Source of the DNA: JBBQYD01 sp942493075
Lineage (GTDB): Bacteria; Verrucomicrobiota; Verrucomicrobiia; Limisphaerales; UBA8199
Assembly (NCBI GenBank): GCA_942493075.1
Contig: OW818681.1
Coordinates: 4,588,001 to 4,652,000 of the forward strand
Direction of reading: 5' to 3'
Length of the DNA stretch: 64,000 nucleotides
Made by a program: the position numbers and the translations under genes. Positions 54,901 to 62,637 of this stretch are shown in pieces. Numbering within the stretch: the stretch's first letter is position 1; every line of letters begins with the position of its first letter. The notes beneath the pieces were generated by a model that did no database searches, was not told the DNA's origin, and saw only the letters and a list, made by a program, of their open reading frames with translations.

Positions 54901-55162
54901 AGTTTTCCTCTGCGGGCACAGTTCTAGGTTGAAGGCATGGATTACCCGGGTCGGAAAAACCGGCCTGGAAATACAAGCCATGGGTGGAACGCGGTGACTG
55001 TAAACGTTTACATAGAAAGAGTCAATACACTTTTATTAAGTCTCACAAACCATTACTGGCTAATACTTTAGGTATGACCTGATAGCACATTACCCCCTTC
55101 ACATCCCTCTCCCTGATCTTTCTTACCTGCAACTCGGCTCCAGCATTGAAAACGAAGGCGCC

Positions 55163-56263
55163 TTGAAGGAACTTGTGTCAGTGACAGGCAAGCCCTCCTT
55201 GCCGCCCGCGCGCGGTGCCAGCAACAACCCGGTTAACCGGTTTGAACCCATTTCTGTTGAGCGGGACGCCGATTGGGACCCGGAACAAGATCCCCTTCCC
55301 CGTACCCACTTTTACCGGGACATCTCGCAGACGATTATCAGCCGGAACGACAGCCCGGATGTCGGGTTTGCCGCGACGATCAATCCCTATCGAGGCTGTG
55401 AACACGGGTGCATTTACTGCTACGCAAGGCCTAGCCATGAATACCTTGGCTTCTCCGCCGGGTTGGATTTCGAGACGAAAATCATGGTTAAAGAGGATGC
55501 GCCCGAGTTACTTGAGAACGCTCTCTCCTCTCCGAAGTGGAAACCCGAACCGCTGGGCTTAAGCGGAGTAACAGACTGCTATCAGCCGATCGAGCGGCGA
55601 CTCAAACTCACCCGACGTTGCCTGGAAGTGCTGGCCCGATTTCGCAATCCTGTGGGAATTGTTACGAAGAACAACCTGGTGACGCGGGATATCGATCTTC
55701 TGCAAGAACTGGCTGCGGTGCACGCGACGGTCGTTTTCATTTCAGTAACAAGCCTGGACACGGAACTGAGGTCAGTGCTCGAACCACGCACGTCACCTCC
55801 GGCGGCCAGGCTCTCCGCGATTCGAGCATTGGCGTCGGCGGGCATTCCGGTTGGCGTGTTGGTCGCACCGGTGATACCGGGGCTGACGGACCACGAAATG
55901 CCTGCGATCCTCCAGGCCTCTGGTGAAGCAGGTGCCCGTTTCGCGGGTTGGGAAATGCTGCGCCTGGCATACGGGCTGGCGCCAATGTTTGAACAGTGGC
56001 TGGCAACGCATCGTCCGTTGCAGAAGGAAAAGGTTTTGAACGCCATCCGCTCGGTGCGTGGCGGAAAGCTCAATGACACCAGGTTCAATGCCCGCATGCG
56101 AGGCAAAGGAATTCTGGCCGATCAAATCTCGAGAATGTTCCACGTGGCCTGCAAAAAGGCCGGCATGCTGGAGGATGGGCCTGAGCTATCCACAACGTCG
56201 TTTCGGAGGCCCGGCGGGCGGCAGTTGGAGTTCGAGATAGCGGAGCCAGGAGAACGAACTTAG
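55163..56263 (+). CDS. PA0069-family radical SAM protein (spore-photolyase-like)
   Basis: 366 residues from a TTG start, with AAGG 8 nt upstream. The three cysteines are in NPYRGCEHGCIYCYARP. Other landmarks are NPVNRFEP, SPDVGFAATINPYRGC, HEYLGFSAGLDFE, GVTDCYQPIERRLKLTR, LEPRTSPP and RGGKLNDTRF-ARMRGKG. All are signature segments of the PA0069/Rv2578c group. The reaction is unknown; the fold is like spore photoproduct lyase. It converges with a nuclease gene with a 4-bp overlap. Confidence 0.93.
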   Translation: MKELVSVTGKPSLPPARGASNNPVNRFEPISVERDADWDPEQDPLPRTHFYRDISQTIISRNDSPDVGFAATINPYRGCEHGCIYCYARPSHEYLGFSAGLDFETKIMVKEDAPELLENALSSPKWKPEPLGLSGVTDCYQPIERRLKLTRRCLEVLARFRNPVGIVTKNNLVTRDIDLLQELAAVHATVVFISVTSLDTELRSVLEPRTSPPAARLSAIRALASAGIPVGVLVAPVIPGLTDHEMPAILQASGEAGARFAGWEMLRLAYGLAPMFEQWLATHRPLQKEKVLNAIRSVRGGKLNDTRFNARMRGKGILADQISRMFHVACKKAGMLEDGPELSTTSFRRPGGRQLEFEIAEPGERT

Positions 56264-56901
56264 AGATACTTCAGAAAAGAATAGAAGATCACAATCAGCG
56301 ATCTTCCCTTTCGAGAATGCACTACTCGGAAGCAACATTTGGGCCCATTCTTCCAACTCACAAGCGCCCAATCTGCCTTGGCATTCACTTGATATTTCTT
56401 GGGGTCGGTTGCCAGAGCAACTCTCACGCGCTCCGCATGGACCTCGGGAGTTTCAGTCTGAACATATCCGAGTAAGCCGCCCGCTCCATCGTTGCGACCA
56501 TACACCCTACGCAAAAAACGGCCCAACCCATCCTTGTCACTTATGAGATCAGTATAGTCGCCGGTTCCCGCAAGTTTCTTGGCTTCAAACCGGAAATACA
56601 GTGTTTCTCGCTGTCCGGCATACTTGAGTTTGATGTCGGGAAGTCTCCTGCGCTTGCCGAGACGTTTTTTGAAACCGAGATTGTCCGGCTCGTTTTCAGG
56701 CCAGTTATCCACCGCCGTCCAATACCGCATCCACGGCTGGCTGCGTGCACCGAGCAACTCCTCAATCTTCCAGGCCAGCTCTCCCGATATCTCAGGCTCC
56801 GCCCAGGTATTGCACGCCTTGGCATCCATGGCCTCATACCCTGCTTGCAGGAGTTCGTGTGCTCTCTCGACGAATAAATTGAACGCGGTATTATTCGTCA
56901 T
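56260..56901 (-). CDS. PD-(D/E)xK-like nuclease, probable restriction endonuclease
   Basis: 213 residues. The core reads RLPD89IKLKY...LYFRFE106AK108K, a PD-x16-ExK arrangement that fits PD-(D/E)xK nucleases, with an N-terminal helix containing EPEISGELAW. No known enzyme name matches. It overlaps the upstream DNA methyltransferase by 11 bp, as in a restriction-modification operon, and is the last gene of the three-gene operon. Confidence 0.72.
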   Translation of the reverse strand: MTNNTAFNLFVERAHELLQAGYEAMDAKACNTWAEPEISGELAWKIEELLGARSQPWMRYWTAVDNWPENEPDNLGFKKRLGKRRRLPDIKLKYAGQRETLYFRFEAKKLAGTGDYTDLISDKDGLGRFLRRVYGRNDGAGGLLGYVQTETPEVHAERVRVALATDPKKYQVNAKADWALVSWKNGPKCCFRVVHSRKGRSLIVIFYSFLKYL

Positions 56902-59900
56902 GGTTCCGGGAACCCCCGTCGCGCGCGCTGCCGATTACAACATCCGCCGCGTCGAGCATCGCGCGGGTGCGCGTCCAATGCATCCGTTGAATGGGTTTGA
57001 AAAGGTAGGTATTCTCGCCGCGATAGAGCCGTAGAGCTCTGTCGAAATATACCCATTGTGCGCGCTGCTCGCGGAGTTGTTCACGCGTGCGAGCGAGTGT
57101 TTGGGCTTCTGCTGAATCGGCGGTGAGCACTCGTAACGTCGCGCGGCCTCTCGCCGGCTCAATGGCAATAAACCCAGAACGTGCGTCGTGGATTACGGTC
57201 ACGGAGTGGCGCATTTCTCCATTCGCGTTTGCCTCTAACTCCCGCTGGAGCCATTCGGCGTATGTTTGCAGTTCATCGGTGCTTGCGTCGCGCATCGCTG
57301 CCTGGCCGATTTTGCCGTCGTTGAGAGCAAGCCGGACATGCACGAGGTCATGCACCAGCGCACGCTCGGCTTCATCCAGTCCGAGGGCGTCGAATACGCG
57401 GCGGTTCAATTCCTTAACCAGCGCATCTTGGTCATCATCGGCAGGCGATTCGTCAAGTTCGGTATCGGGCTGCCTTGGGTCGGCTAACGCGCGCGGCCTC
57501 GTCTGAGCGAGTCGATCATGCAGGGCTTCCCACTCGGCGAGCTCCGCGGGCGTGAGCTTCAACAGAGGGATGGGGATTTGGCGGAGAGACTCCAGCGTGG
57601 CGCGATCTCGCTTCACTCCGAGTTCCGTCGAGACCAAAAACTGGTGGTAATAAGCGAAATCGGAACTGAGGTAAAGAGCGAGGGCCTTGAGCAGTGGGCG
57701 GTTGTTATCCACGCTCACTATACCGATTTGGCGAGGAGGGACGACGATGAATTCCTCGCTGTAAATCGCGAAATTCCGTGCGGCGCTGACGATGACGTGG
57801 GGAGGTTTACAGACGGTTAGGGGACGTTCGGTCCGTCCTTTCAACGCGAACTCTTTTCCTTTCGGTAACGGCGAAACAGATGAGGAGGGGAAGGTGAAAA
57901 TCCGGCGATAGCGAGCCAGGGTGACAACATCCACGATCGGTTTTAAGGCAATTGCTGCTACTCGTTGGACTTCATCTGCTACGTCTTCGCTGCGGACCTG
58001 AAGCCCTTCGCTGACTTTGAAAACTTGCCCCGGCTTGGAGACCAGGAATTCCTTTTTACGGGAATGCCACGGTGCTTCCAATTCCTCCAGCCGTGGCCAA
58101 ATCCTCCGCATTCGGGAAAGCAACGACGCATCCAGTCCAGACCCCCACGTAGCTAGCTTCCAGGGGAGACCGCTGCCTGATGCAATGTCACAAAGTGGCA
58201 GTGCTCGCACTTCGTCGCCATTCACAGTGATGCTCCATGTCTCTGTGCGGATGCCAGTAGTGAGTGGTCGTGTTCCCTCTTGATTCGCCACCAGCGGAGA
58301 AAAGACCGTCGTCATTTCCAAGTCATCTCGCGGGTCATCTTTTTCTTGCACGGAGAAGAAAAACGCGGCTGCAGGGACACGGGAACGCCCTGCGAAAAGC
58401 ACTTCAGCGAGGTTCGAAAAATTGGCGACGGCGTGAAGTCGGGTTCGTCCCAGAAAGGCTTTACGGAATTCCTGGGAGAAATCCTCGAATAACGTCATTG
58501 CAGGGAGCAGCAGAGCACACTCGCCATCTGCAACCATGAACTCCAGGCAGCGCCATGCGAAAGCTTGCGCGAGGGAATTGTCGCCGACCGGCATTTCCTC
58601 CGCGTGTGCTTTCATCCACTTTATCGCGCGCTCATCGCGCTCTTCGAGCTTCCCAGGGATGAGCTTTTTCCAAGGCGGGTTGCCAACCACCCAGTGAAAC
58701 TTGGACTTAAACGGCTGAAACTTGAAAAAGTCGGAGCAGAAAATGTTTGACTTTTGAAGGGTGGGGAGCCTGAAGCGCGGGTGGTCAATCAGGTCCGCAG
58801 GCTCAACGTAGTCGAGTAGCGTAAGATAGAGGCTGAACTCAGCGACGCTGCACGCATTCTGGTCCATATCTACGCCAAAGATGTGGCGCTTGAGGAGCGT
58901 GGCGAGTTCATGCGGAGCGGGTTTCTTCTTCCGCTGGATGAATTCGCGCTCGATGAGACGCCGGTAGCACTGGACCAGAAACGCGCCGGAGCCGCAGCTC
59001 GGATCGAAGACGCGGACACCGCGTTGGAGCCGGCGGCGTTTATCCATCTCAGCGAGCATGTAATTCACGACCGGGATGGGCGTGTAGTACGCACCTGCTT
59101 TGCGCCCTTCGCTGTGCTCTGCATCTTCCTCGCTGTCGGACTTGTCGGGCAGATGGAGGAACTGCTCGTAAATCATCGAGAGCGTCTCGATGGGGATGTA
59201 GTCAAACTTGAACGCGGTGAAAGGCAGGTGGAATTGCCACTGTCCGTCAAAAGTGTCGCCTGCGAAAGCACCCGCGATGCGCTGGATCTGTTCTTCTGTA
59301 GGTGCGCTTGCACCGCGGAATTTCAGTGGGAACACGCGGCCATTAAGAACTCCGTCGAGCTTCTCACAAATGGAACGTAGCCCTGCGAGTGTTGCGGTCC
59401 GTCCAAAGACGGCGTCAGACTGAATCTGCCACTCCTCCAGGCGCCGAGGGGAAAGGAAGCCGCGGTCTTTGAGGTAATGAAGGTAGACGTATTTGCCTAT
59501 GAGTGGATGGATAGTGCTTTTGACGTTGTCACGTCCGAATTCCTCTCGGAACTTCTTTGCAAGCTGCTTGAGGTTCTCCAACAGACTCCAATAAACGCGC
59601 TTATCTGGTTGAACATCGCCACCGCGATTGCGCCAGAGCTGACCGGAGTCAATCGAGTCCGCCCGAAATTCTGCGAGCCGGTCGGCGATCCCATTAAACT
59701 GAATCAGCGGTTCGAGAATTCCTTCGCGTTCACCAGTACTCGTGTCATTGCACTTGAACCCGGAATAGAGCCGCAAGCCAGTGGGTATACGGACAAGGAG
59801 GAATGGAACGATGTCTTGGTTCCAGACGCGCCTGTGAATTTCGTCTGCCGCTGTGAGGCTATCAGCCTCGCAAACATACACAACCGGAACGGGCGAGCTT

Positions 59901-60076
59901 TCGTCATTGAATGAACGAAGCGTATAAACTCCCTCAAGCCGGCATGCCCGGGGCCGCGCAGCCGTGCGAAGGATGTGCCCAATATCCGGCGTACGCTCAA
60001 ACGCGACTGTGCCTCGCCGGAAAAAATTTCCGGAAGAACTGTAACCGAGTGTTTCGATTAGGGTTAGAAGCTCCAT
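56891..60076 (-). CDS. Large N6-adenine DNA methyltransferase (Eco57I-like/type IIG-like)
   Basis: 1,061 residues. Methyltransferase motifs: X GAYYTP (328-333), I DPSCGSGAF (358-366), IV NPPW (466-469). The order X-I-IV is that of gamma-class N6-adenine methyltransferases. The N-terminal 330 residues hold an unassigned domain (PFLLVRIPTGLRLYSGF). The C-terminal third probably contains target recognition (SLRQIPIPLL) and ends in a helical region. A stand-alone nuclease follows, and a LexA-like repressor gene precedes it 4 bp upstream. The protein may be a type IIG enzyme, or the methylase of a two-protein system. Confidence 0.85.
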   Translation of the reverse strand: MELLTLIETLGYSSSGNFFRRGTVAFERTPDIGHILRTAARPRACRLEGVYTLRSFNDESSPVPVVYVCEADSLTAADEIHRRVWNQDIVPFLLVRIPTGLRLYSGFKCNDTSTGEREGILEPLIQFNGIADRLAEFRADSIDSGQLWRNRGGDVQPDKRVYWSLLENLKQLAKKFREEFGRDNVKSTIHPLIGKYVYLHYLKDRGFLSPRRLEEWQIQSDAVFGRTATLAGLRSICEKLDGVLNGRVFPLKFRGASAPTEEQIQRIAGAFAGDTFDGQWQFHLPFTAFKFDYIPIETLSMIYEQFLHLPDKSDSEEDAEHSEGRKAGAYYTPIPVVNYMLAEMDKRRRLQRGVRVFDPSCGSGAFLVQCYRRLIEREFIQRKKKPAPHELATLLKRHIFGVDMDQNACSVAEFSLYLTLLDYVEPADLIDHPRFRLPTLQKSNIFCSDFFKFQPFKSKFHWVVGNPPWKKLIPGKLEERDERAIKWMKAHAEEMPVGDNSLAQAFAWRCLEFMVADGECALLLPAMTLFEDFSQEFRKAFLGRTRLHAVANFSNLAEVLFAGRSRVPAAAFFFSVQEKDDPRDDLEMTTVFSPLVANQEGTRPLTTGIRTETWSITVNGDEVRALPLCDIASGSGLPWKLATWGSGLDASLLSRMRRIWPRLEELEAPWHSRKKEFLVSKPGQVFKVSEGLQVRSEDVADEVQRVAAIALKPIVDVVTLARYRRIFTFPSSSVSPLPKGKEFALKGRTERPLTVCKPPHVIVSAARNFAIYSEEFIVVPPRQIGIVSVDNNRPLLKALALYLSSDFAYYHQFLVSTELGVKRDRATLESLRQIPIPLLKLTPAELAEWEALHDRLAQTRPRALADPRQPDTELDESPADDDQDALVKELNRRVFDALGLDEAERALVHDLVHVRLALNDGKIGQAAMRDASTDELQTYAEWLQRELEANANGEMRHSVTVIHDARSGFIAIEPARGRATLRVLTADSAEAQTLARTREQLREQRAQWVYFDRALRLYRGENTYLFKPIQRMHWTRTRAMLDAADVVIGSARDGGSRNHDE

Positions 60077-60080
60077 TCAA

Positions 60081-60680
60081 TCAACGCCACACCTGGCGGA
60101 TAACTTGATACACGGGATAATTCCAAATCACACTGCTCTCGGAAACTTCTATCGGCTGAAACACATGGTTATAACTTGTAAAGCAACAGGCTCTCACCGG
60201 CAATTGCTCTCTTGCGGTGAAAACCTTGAAGACGATCCCTTCAGTTTCGAGCCGGGCTACCACTAAGCTTCCATTTCGCGGCTGAAGCGATGGCATCAGT
60301 ACAGCAATATCGCCGGGAAAGAACTTGGGTTCCATCGAGTCGCCTTGAATCTCCACCGCAAAGGCTTGGTCGTCAGGACAGTCTGTTGCAACTCGCCGTT
60401 CCCAATCCAGCGGTATTTCTCCGAAATCAGCGCCCGTTCCAGCCTGAGCCCAAGAGCGGACTGGAATCGCCCTAGCTCCAGTTGCGGCGCCTGGCTGAGC
60501 AAATCCGGTTTCCTTTGAAACCTCCGCCAACTTCCGAACCATTTTTGCCGACAACGGCTTTGAGGAGTTCTCAAGCTTTGACAGGTACTGGCGCGAAATG
60601 CCGAGCTTCTTCGCAAACTGATCTTGAGTAAGGTCCAAGTGGTCGCGAGTCATGACAAGCTGTTCTACAGTCCCGGACAT
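60081..60680 (-). CDS. XRE HTH/S24 LexA-CI-type repressor of the restriction operon
   Basis: 199 residues from the ATG at 60680 (MSGTVEQLVMTRDHLDLTQ). An upstream ATG at 60710 is also in frame but would overlap a palindrome proposed as operator. Residues about 5-55 are an XRE helix-turn-helix (LTQDQFAKKLGISRQYLSKLE). The C-terminal half is an S24 peptidase-like domain: cleavage site A80-G81 in WAQAGTG, Ser115 in GDSMEP and Lys152 in GIVFKVF. This predicts RecA-stimulated or chaperone-like self-cleavage and hence control of the methylase/nuclease operon by damage or entry. It is the first gene of that operon. Confidence 0.88.
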   Translation of the reverse strand: MSGTVEQLVMTRDHLDLTQDQFAKKLGISRQYLSKLENSSKPLSAKMVRKLAEVSKETGFAQPGAATGARAIPVRSWAQAGTGADFGEIPLDWERRVATDCPDDQAFAVEIQGDSMEPKFFPGDIAVLMPSLQPRNGSLVVARLETEGIVFKVFTAREQLPVRACCFTSYNHVFQPIEVSESSVIWNYPVYQVIRQVWR

Positions 60681-60702
60681 GCCGCGAGTTGAGTCCGAAA
60701 GG

Positions 60703-60714
60703 CGACACATGTCA
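60703..60714. promoter_or_regulatory. Candidate repressor operator O1 (CGACACATGTCA)
   Basis: GACA and TGTC half-sites with a 2-nt centre, between the repressor gene start and its upstream region. Compare O2 at 60745-60757. Confidence 0.4.
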
Positions 60715-60744
60715 ACAAAAATGCGTCAAAAGAAACCGGAATTG

Positions 60745-60757
60745 CGACATCTTGTCG
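60745..60757. promoter_or_regulatory. Candidate repressor operator O2 (CGACATCTTGTCG)
   Basis: Perfect 5-bp arms CGACA/TGTCG with a 3-nt centre, 65 bp before the repressor start. Shares the GACA..TGTC half-sites with O1. Two similar sites upstream of an autoregulated repressor are the expected layout. Confidence 0.5.
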
Positions 60758-61220
60758 ACGTTTAGAACCGCCTGACGCCCCGGTGTTTTTCCACGTATCT
60801 AATGCGGCCTGCGTTCAATAACCTCAAGAAGTCTTGGAAGTCGCGCGGCAGGGGGATCATAGGCATGGGCTATTTGGCGGAGCAGTTCAACGCCTTCCAG
60901 GCGTTTCCTTACGGTTTGGCGGCGCCAATACCGCAACTCGCTCCCATGCTCGTGCAGGCCAGTGACCGAGATTCCTCTACGGTCGACCCGAGCCGAGTTT
61001 GCCAGTGGCGATATCATGGTTTCAAAGATAAACGCTGAAGCGGATTAGTGATAGCTGACTCTGTTCTTCGTCAAAGGCGGCCGCCCCGGCAGGCTAGATC
61101 TTGTGTGCCGGGTAAGTCACTGTCCTCACGGGCGAGTACAGCATGACCATGATGATGTAGAACACAATCACAACAAGCCCAACCCCTATCCCAAATGGTT
61201 CCGGCACCTACGCAGCAAGG

Positions 61221-61260
61221 AGAAAGAGCACCCGGAACCTGTGCAGGGTGCTTCTTTCCC
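61221..61260 (+). terminator. Stem-loop with bulge, terminator-like
   Basis: AGCACCC (61227-61233) pairs with GGGTGCT (61246-61252); the stem extends on both sides (AGAAAG with TCTTTC) past one bulged T, and is followed by CCCTT. The stem is strong, but no gene ends directly upstream. Confidence 0.5.
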
Positions 61261-61280
61261 TTGCTTCGGTGATCTCTATT

Positions 61281-61314
61281 AGTGTCACTATCTCTATATA
61301 GGCTATGTGACACT
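61281..61314. repeat. 8-bp perfect inverted repeat (AGTGTCAC/GTGACACT)
   Basis: Arms 61281-61288 and 61307-61314 with an 18-bp A/T-rich centre. Spacing and arms are compatible with an operator. Confidence 0.4.
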
Positions 61315-61911
61315 CTGACACCTGCCCATTTTATTGGGGTTTTTGAGGGTCGAAAAACCGACAAAAGTGCCAGTTGACACCTGGCGAACATCTCAGTCGT
61401 CTCTGGCGCCCCGGTTTAGTCGGAGCTTATTCACTTACAACCAGATACAAATGGAAATCCGATCACACGGGACAAACCGATCCTGGGCGCCACTCCCACC
61501 CTGCCCGGCTTGCGGAGGGGTCCAGTCTCCCACCCCGCGTGTGGACACGTGGTCTGCAGGGACATAACTGCCGCCATGCCCCATTCGATCTTTCAGCGAG
61601 GGTGCTGTTTTCCTCCGCGTTCTCCGCGGCTCCGCGTGAGCCCCTTTTCCTTCTCCCCGGACGCGTGAAGATCGGCGGCCCTGGCAATGCCGCCCCACCC
61701 GGTGCGGAGACCGGGCCTATCAACACCAAAACCCTGGTAATCCAGCTCTTTCCTAAATTTCTCAAAGGATTTGTTGTGCAGGATTGTCCTATCTCATAGA
61801 TGATAAAGCCTCATGGTCATTACCGAAATCGGCACCACAGAGTTGTCGGGAAGCTGCCTGCAAGGCTCCAGATCGTCCGTCTGCCCAGGATCAGGTAATA
61901 AATAGGGCTTA

Positions 61912-62637
61912 ATGATGCATTCTCGAAAGAAACTTCTCGTCGGTGCCGCCATCTGTTTCCTGGTGACCCTGGTTACCGGCGCACTGTTTGCCTGGCATAT
62001 TTTTTCGCGGGAACCCGGGGCATTTACTGAACAGGAACTGGCGGCGTTTGCCGAAAGGGCCCACGGTCCGGCGAGCATCTCCCATACTGCCCCTGAAGTG
62101 ATTGAGCCCGGGCGCCGAGTTAGATTGGCCATCGGCAGCCTCGGGCTGCCAGCGCAGGAGAACATAAGCGATCTCGCGCTGACCGAATTGAGCGACGCCA
62201 AGGGCTTGGAGATGATCGAGCGGCAGGAACTCGACAAAGTTCTCTCCGAGCTTCAACTAAGCGCGGCCGGCCTCGTACGCGCTGCAGATGCGGTGCGCGC
62301 CGGCAAGTTGCTCCGGGCGGATTGGTTTCTTCTTGGAACACCGGCAGTCGTTAACGGCACAAACGTCGCCGTCGTTCGCATGGTAGATGCCCATACCGGG
62401 GTCATGCGTGACGCGACCATGATCCCTAGCGCACTCGATGTGCAGGCATCAGTCTCACGGCTTGATTCATTCGTGCGCCAGGCGCGCCAGGATGCTGCCA
62501 ATCCACGTCCAAGAACTTATCTTGCGATCGGGGGCTTCGAAGACCTCAGTCTGAACAGCCGCCAAGCTCAAGTTGCCAGGCGAGTTGCGTTCATATCTGA
62601 CGGCCGCTTATCAGGGCAGCGGGGTAACGATGCTTGA
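61912..62637 (+). CDS. CsgG-like domain protein, probable 5' part of a frameshifted gene
   Basis: 241 residues as read. An N-terminal membrane/signal segment (LVGAAICFLVTLVTGALFAW) is followed by a CsgG-like region (LAIGSLGLPAQENISDLALTELSDA..GLEMIERQELDKVLSELQLS...), the fold of curli secretion and related FlgO/Tol-like lipoproteins. The last 25 residues of this frame (VARRVAFISDGRLSGQRGNDA) look random. Read one base over, from about 62573, the sequence continues as ELRSYLTAAYQGSGVTMLEREFVN, which joins the next frame without a stop. This suggests a single gene with an extra base. Confidence 0.7.
   Translation: MMHSRKKLLVGAAICFLVTLVTGALFAWHIFSREPGAFTEQELAAFAERAHGPASISHTAPEVIEPGRRVRLAIGSLGLPAQENISDLALTELSDAKGLEMIERQELDKVLSELQLSAAGLVRAADAVRAGKLLRADWFLLGTPAVVNGTNVAVVRMVDAHTGVMRDATMIPSALDVQASVSRLDSFVRQARQDAANPRPRTYLAIGGFEDLSLNSRQAQVARRVAFISDGRLSGQRGNDA

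Larger units (their letters stand above)
60758..61911. other. 1.15-kb region without a convincing gene
   Basis: Several short open frames overlap on both strands; the best is a minus-strand frame at 60799-61017 (72 codons), which lacks a recognised domain. The region contains a stem-loop with a T-rich tail (61221-61260), an 8-bp inverted repeat (61281-61314) and, around 61600-61650, a 'CCTCCGCGTTCTCCGCGG' tract of a kind common in dispersed bacterial intergenic repeats. It separates the restriction operon from the CsgG-like gene. Confidence 0.45.

Noticed and set aside
60799..61017. Minus-strand frame of 72 codons upstream of the repressor gene
   Set aside because: The C-terminal part looks somewhat protein-like (LLRQIAHAYDPPAARLPRLL), but there is no recognised domain and no clear ribosome site; kept only as a note.
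61374..61799. Plus-strand frame of 141 codons and its opposite-strand shadows
   Set aside because: The amino acid sequence is Pro/Arg-rich and derives from a repeat-like G/C tract; no start signal.
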